A stretch of 64,000 bases of DNA from Portulaca oleracea (taxonomy: Eukaryota > Streptophyta > Magnoliopsida > Caryophyllales > Portulacaceae), in NCBI GenBank assembly GCA_029582165.1, contig CM055889.1, forward strand, positions 34,015,427 through 34,079,426. Reading direction: 5' to 3'. Below, one piece after another: positions 59,083 to 64,000 of this stretch. How positions within the stretch are numbered: the stretch's first letter is position 1; the number at the start of each line of letters is the position of its first letter. Position numbers and translations under genes: made by a program. The notes under the pieces were generated by a model. It saw nothing but the letters and a program-made list of their open reading frames with translations. It was not told the origin of the DNA and did no database searches.

Positions 59083-62013
59083 GCCACCCCGCTCCGCCGT
59101 TGCTGACGCCGCAGAACCCCGATTCCCCAGCCGACGACGATCAACTCCGACGAGACAAACCCCGTGCCCTAGCTGGAAGCTATCGCCGCCACCGTTGCTT
59201 TCCAACGACCACCGCAGCACCGACGACCGCTGAGACCTCGCCGCCATGACCGCCGATCGTCCAGCTGCCACCGACGTGCACTACCCGGCCCCACCTCTTC
59301 AAGCTTGGACTCTTGTTTGTGTTTCTTTCACTTTCTCTCTCTACTTTGTATATGGGTATATATGTATGTTAGGGTAAATAATCTTACTTAATATTGTTAG
59401 TAGGTGATAAAAATGAGTTATATGTTTAGTATATTAGATTTGATATTAGGGTGTGGTTAGGTTTTTCTATGAGTTAATATTGTTGAGTTGAAATCTTTAT
59501 GCTTGTGTGTGTTGGTTATCCATGTTAATACTAGTAATCATGTATGAATATTAGTATTGTTGAGTTAGGTTTTGTCAAGAAGCATTTTATATTATATGTT
59601 GGGATTTTTTACAAAGTTTAGTTCATTATATTATATTTCTCATGTTTATTATAATACTAAGTTATCATTATTTCAATATTACAAGTAATAGTATTTTATA
59701 AAGTCTAGTTCATATTAATAATATAAGTTTTCATATTATGTTATGCATCAATATGTTATTAGGTCTATTGTTTGGAAAATATTTTATGAGATTAGGAAAT
59801 AATTATTATCAAGTTTCCTTGAATTTACAAATGCAACCCTATATTTGTATGTTAGTTTTCTTTCAAGTATATTATCCATTCTTGACAATAATATTAAGTT
59901 ATTAACATTTCCATATTATTTGGTAACATTATTTTCCTAATGTTTAGAGCATGTTATTATTATTATCAATATTGTTGGTTATTTACTATGTATGTAGTAT
60001 TTTGAAATACAATATTTGATGGTATTTTATTTAAAAAGTATGTTGAAAAATAACAATATTAGGTCTTGATTATCTGTTATTTAAAAAGTTATTGCTATTA
60101 CGTTAATATTAAGTTAAATATATGTTATTAGGCCTTGGTAAAGTTTGAACTTTATATTATGAGATTTTACTATTAAATCCTAATACTATTTTATTTTATA
60201 GTGATAAGTGTGTGTGGATTTGAAGTTCTATGTCTTGGAAGGTTATATTTATTATGTCACATGTAAAGCATTTTTTTTTTTGTTGTCTCATGAGACCTAG
60301 AAACATGTTTAGGAACCCTAAATATGCAAAAAATTACTCGGAGATACTCCAATATTTGGGGAAACTATTTTTCGGTACCCCAATTTTTCAAAACTAATTT
60401 TGAGGTACCCTTACTTTTTGGGTTAGTAATTATTTGATGCTTTTCCGGCCATTAATTTTATTAAGTGACCGAAATACCCTCATTCTTATTCAGTGATATT
60501 TCTTCAAGAAGGGAAAAACAAGGGCATTTTGGTCACTTAATAAAATTAATGGTCGGAAAAGCACCAAATAATTACTAACCCAAAAAGTAAGGGTACCTCA
60601 AAATTAGTTTTGAAAAGTTGGGGTACTAGAAAAACATTTCACTAAAAGTTAGGGTACCTCAGAATAACTTTTGGCTAAATATGTGTTGTAACTAGTTAAA
60701 TGTGATAATAGTGGCCTATTGTAGTGTAATGCATGCCTAGTGGCTTTTTGGTAAATATAGTGAATAGTGTCATGCAAGTTATAAAATAAAGTTCTTTAGT
60801 TAATCTTGATTTTGTGTAATATGGTTAAGTGTAAACTCTTGTCTAGATTCTATATTAGAAATTATGTGGTACGTGATTAAATGAATCATGTTGTAATTTG
60901 GGAAGGGTAGTTACGCTGTTAAGAAATTATTAGAGCACGTATTGATTATAGAACCTTTTATTAGGTTGAGCGAGGACATCGATTTAGAGCTCCGTGTCTT
61001 CCTTGTTTGGACGCAGTTGTTTTAGCAGGTAATACTATATCATATTCCCTGTGGATGCTCTTAAGCGCTTTATTTTATGAAATGCATTCCTTGAAGGGAC
61101 TTTATCAAAGTGCTAAACCTGTTGTGTTGAAAAATGTTCAGTTATTGGAAATTTGAGTTCTTTGATTGTTTTGGCACTTTTTTTTTTTTGGAATGTGGTT
61201 GATTTGTGGAATTTGCTATGAGTTTTTGATTTGAAAATGTGGTTTTGTCATGAAAAGAGTTGGATCCTAATAACCGGTTCTAACTAATGGATATGAGACT
61301 AAAGCTGGTTCGGGCAGTCTTCCCTTAGACCAGGTGGAACCTATGAGGGGGACTGTCAAGAGACCAGGTAATGCCTGGTAATGTGGTTGTGAGTTATGCG
61401 CTGATCAGTCGAATGAAATTGTTTATGCGAGTCCGTGGGACTCCGAAGAAAAGAAAAGAAAAGTATTGAGATATGTTTATGCGAGTCCTTGGGACTCCGA
61501 AGTATGTTCTGCGAGTCTTTGACTCCGAGGGGTAGTGTGGAAACCCCGCCCGCTATTAAAATATGATTGGAAAGGATTTATTCTATTTTCTCACGAGTTT
61601 TCGAATTGTAACCCCTCCCTTATAAAATGTGTTCAAATGGTTGTATAAATGTTTATAAATGCGTAGGAGTAGTATTACTGAGGTTTTCCCCCCTCACTTT
61701 TAAAATGTTTTGTTTTCAGGTGATGGCCGTTAAAGTGGGAGGGCTGATTTGAGAGAGGAACCTAAACAAGAACCCTTGTAGTTGGCCAAAGTTTAACCTT
61801 GAGTTATAATCTTTATCGTTGAACAAGTTTTAGTAAAAGTTGGATTGTTTAAGTAATCTTGTTTTAGTTTTTTTTTTTTTTTATCCTGGTTCTCCTTGCC
61901 TTGTGCCTCCTAGGAGGTACAACAGTGACAACTAGGTAATTAAGATGTGAAGTTTTCGCTGTTATCTTTATTTCCTTATCTTGTTGTTATAATAGAATTT
62001 CCAGGGTGTTACA
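59083..62013 (+). repeat. Tekay 3' LTR, 5'-truncated
   Basis: Corresponds to 30252-32818 of the 5' LTR with few differences, apart from a MITE at 60327-60674. Lacks the first ~781 bp including the (TC)n tract. Ends GTGTTACA at 62013 followed by the TSD TTTAT. Confidence 0.92.
60327..60674. mobile_element. Foldback MITE, Mutator type (family A, copy 2)
   Basis: 348 bp, ends CAAAAAATTACTCGGAG and its inverse (with CCAAAAGTTATTCTGAGG), flanked by the 9-bp duplication CTAAATATG (60318-60326 and 60675-60683). The other LTR has the unoccupied site at about 31487-31501 with a single CTAAATATG. Foldback arms include GTGACCAAAAT/ATTTTGGTCAC and AATTAATGG.CGGAAAAGC. Confidence 0.95.
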
Positions 62014-62409
62014 TTTATTCAAGTCCTTAGTCTCATGGTTAACAAGCTTTAGAAAATAATTTGCTTAGTACTCTTTTACAAATTGCCCTATCGAGACTAG
62101 GCCGCGTGAACACAAATAGAGTGTCTGGGCATGATTGACGTCTCAACATATATTTTTTATTTCATTCTTTTTTGTTAGACTATTGTCTTGATCCATCATG
62201 TTGTCAATGGTGAAACTTCGTGCCAAATAATATAATGTGAACGAGGAAAGAATCTCCTTAGACAAATTTATCAAGGCAACTAACTTTACACAAGAGATAA
62301 TGATTATACTTTCCCATAATCTGATCATATGTACAGATGGAAGCTTTCTAGAGTCAGCTCCCTCTTCATGCTTTTTATACCCAATTGATTTTTCTAGGTT
62401 AGCATTCAT
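62014..62409 (-). pseudogene. Copia element, resumed (gag-side remnant)
   Basis: Directly after the Tekay TSD the minus strand carries KLVNHETKDLNK in the same frame as KSPKEAIKG on the other side of the Tekay insertion (29385 leftwards) once one TTTAT is removed. This supports a single Copia gag-like coding stretch split by the insertion. A further frame (62409-62143) is open but unrecognised (KEILSSFTLYYLARSFTIDN). No 5' LTR was found. Confidence 0.5.
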
Positions 62410-62869
62410 AACTAGAGAGTTGAATTACTACTACTCTTGATTTCTCAGTGCTAGTAAGTCCTTCCCCTTTGTGTAATTAATTGTCTTTGACACCTTTCTT
62501 GGCTCAATATAGGGCACCTTGGTACTTCCCTAGAAAGACCGTATACCTTATCTTCACGTGGATCCAATAGAATTCATCAAACCTTGGTCTTCTTTTTAAT
62601 GATGTATTACTTTTATGCCTTATTCATTTATCCTACCCTCCACCTTCCATTTTTCTAAATCAAGACATAATGTAATACCCAATAGCTTGATCATTTCTAC
62701 CACCTATTGCTAGAAAATTCACATGAATTTGCCCCTTTGCTTTAGTCAATTGGATGCCCCACATATTGATGCAAAATTAGGCCTTTACTTTCGGTATGTA
62801 TATTCCGTGTAAATCCAAGTTCTAGCCTTAGCAACCTTGTTCATGTCACACCACAAAGATCTCTTTTTA
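62410..62869. other. Unassigned stretch
   Basis: No gene or repeat recognised. It may be further decayed Copia sequence. Confidence 0.35.
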
Positions 62870-62875
62870 AAGATG

Positions 62876-63330
62876 CAAAAGTGCTACTATACACAAGGAT
62901 AACGAGCTCCGTTTTTTTTAACGTTGTTTTGATTACCCTTGTTGAGGCGACGAGTCGGATGATCTTAAAGACCCGAGTACCACTATACACAGGGATAATG
63001 AGATCCGTTCTTACGTGAGGTGATAAGACAAACGCCTTTTTGAAGACCCAAGTTTGACTTTACATAAGGATAACGGACCCTGATCTTATGTGAGGTGATT
63101 TATCCATGTTAAGGTGATGAGTCAGAAGCCTTTTTGAAGACTTGAGTATCACTATATACAAGGATAACAGGCCCCATTGTGACGCTGAGCCGATTATCCT
63201 TGTTAAGGAGACTGGTCGGGTGATTTTAATAACCCGAGTACCACTATACACAAGGATAACATGCTCTATCGTATCATTGAGGTGATTATCCTTGCTGAGG
63301 TGATGAGTCAGACGGTTTTGAAGACCTGTC
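62876..63330 (+). repeat. ~95-bp degenerate tandem repeat
   Basis: The phrase ACTATACACAAGGATAAC (with variants) recurs at about 62886, 62981, 63055, 63150 and 63241. Each is followed by a GATTATCCTTGTTGAGGCGA-like and a GAGTCGGATGATTTTAAAGACC-like phrase. Units are 75-98 bp. Confidence 0.8.
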
Positions 63331-63383
63331 ACGTACTAGGACGCCAAACCCATCTTTGAGCCCACGAAATTTCTTTGCTTGTG

Positions 63384-63983
63384 TTAGAACCCCCCTCCCC
63401 CCCCCCCCGGCCCCCCTCCTTGCATGTTTCCGAGGGTGCATAATGTATGTTGTTTATTGTTGTAGGTGCTAAAAGAGGGACGTGACTTGAAGAAGTTAGT
63501 TATCCTGTGGAAGAACGACTTGTTGAATTGAAGGAAGCAACAATAATTATGTTGATGGCAGATGTGGCATTGGTGTTGGTGTTCACTTGGCAGAAAGCAC
63601 CCACTATTGGTGTTGCGGTATTTACAATACTTAAAATTGCTCGCTCTGCCTACTTCGTCGGGGCGCTTTGTCTTAGGAAGTTCTATGAGCCCCTTCTCAA
63701 GAAGTTTGTCCAACATTTTTGGTGAACCAGAGTCAGAAAAAAACAATAATAATCTTCTACAAACATAGGGTATCTTCTTGGCATATCTTCGTAAGCACTT
63801 GGACACGCTGCTGGTGGAACTATTTCCACGGTTGACAATCGCAAACTCCATGTCATAAGCTTGTGTCACTAACTCTTGAAAACTCTTAGGCTTATTTACT
63901 TGTAAGGCATAGGGTATGTCCCAATCCATTCCGTGAGCACACATGTCAACCTTAGAGGCTTCAAACAAACAACCCTTGAACAT
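63384..63983 (-). pseudogene. Gypsy gag C-terminal remnant
   Basis: Reads CAHGMDWDIPYALQVNKPKS, FQELVTQAYDMEFAIVNRG, then LLEKGLIELPKTKRPDEVGR and FKYCKYRNTN. These match the plant Gypsy gag tail (C..GM.W.L.Y.LQ..KP.TFEEL.T.AHDME..I..RG and LLxxGLIxLPE.KRPEE..R.NDPxYCKYHR). After KYR the His/Cys positions of the zinc motif are lost and the frame degenerates, ending in a Gly-run from a C-rich tract at 63391-63417. It runs off the right edge of the useful sequence near 63983. Confidence 0.75.
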
Positions 63984-64000
63984 ACGATAAAGGGCACGCA

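Larger units (their letters stand above)
29386..62013 (+). mobile_element. Tekay/Del-type Gypsy chromovirus, nested and rearranged
   Basis: The insertion is bounded by the 5-bp duplication TTTAT (29381-29385 and 62014-62018). Inside, in order: an 85-bp leader with an LTR-start-like string and a polypurine tract (29386-29470), a 5' LTR (29471-32818), primer-binding site (32822-32833), an acidic ORF (32983-33576), gag, protease, RT, RNase H and integrase (35942-39980), and a truncated 3' LTR (59083-62013). The order PR-RT-RH-INT, the 3.3 kb LTRs and the integrase sequence place it in the Tekay/Del lineage. It is host to a solo Tat LTR, a CACTA, a Tat-like element, a chimeric solo LTR and MITEs. 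It interrupts a Copia element. Confidence 0.85.

Noticed and set aside
62876..63330. CRISPR-like array
   Set aside because: Units lack identical repeats with unique spacers; the genome is a plant, and the pattern is a decayed tandem repeat.

Overview
The window is nuclear DNA of a flowering plant, probably a eudicot. It holds one complete host gene, several host-gene fragments, and a deep stack of nested transposable elements. The plant assignment rests on a nine-exon 20S proteasome alpha-5 gene with GT-AG introns and (CT)n leader tracts, on LTR retrotransposons primed by tRNA-Met and by a second tRNA site, and on CACTA, Mutator-like (MULE), hAT, LINE and SINE sequences. I cannot name the species.

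Layout, left to right. 1-2097 is the end of a CACTA element that appears to carry exons copied from host genes (VAP27-like, VPS54-like). It sits in a dead MULE (2101-8940) that also holds a 3.9 kb solo LTR (2772-6653, 5-bp target duplication) with a foldback MITE inside. A small GRF zinc-finger/transmembrane gene (9836-10229, minus, frame-broken) and a 635-bp hAT-type element follow. 12.05-18.0 kb is the proteasome gene, intact. Downstream lie a SINE, a LINE cut in two by a gag-protease-only Gypsy element (19521-23667, minus), and a second dead MULE (25129-27158).

From 27159 to about 62.4 kb is a five-level nest. MULE 2 is interrupted by a Copia element (minus). The Copia is interrupted by a Tekay/Del-type Gypsy element (29386-62013, TSD TTTAT). 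The Tekay integrase is interrupted by a CACTA element (39981-57252). A 51-bp minisatellite in a CACTA intron is interrupted by a Tat/Ogre-like, gag-only retrotransposon (46637-55804, TSD GGCGT, minus). The Tekay also carries a solo Tat LTR (34056-35863, TSD CATTA) containing another MITE, and its 3' LTR holds a MITE with a 9-bp TSD. A chimeric solo LTR without a TSD (57253-59082) joins the CACTA to the truncated 3' LTR and probably marks a recombination deletion. The right edge has a ~95-bp tandem repeat and a Gypsy gag remnant.

Nearly every transposon gene is broken by stops, frameshifts or deletions. The exceptions are the proteasome gene and an intact acidic ORF of unknown function (32983-33576) between the primer-binding site and gag of the Tekay element. 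That ORF, the dispersed GAACCC-N4-GGGTTC palindromes of the Tat-like element, and the two unusual LTR junctions (29386-29470 and 57253-59082) are the least expected signals.
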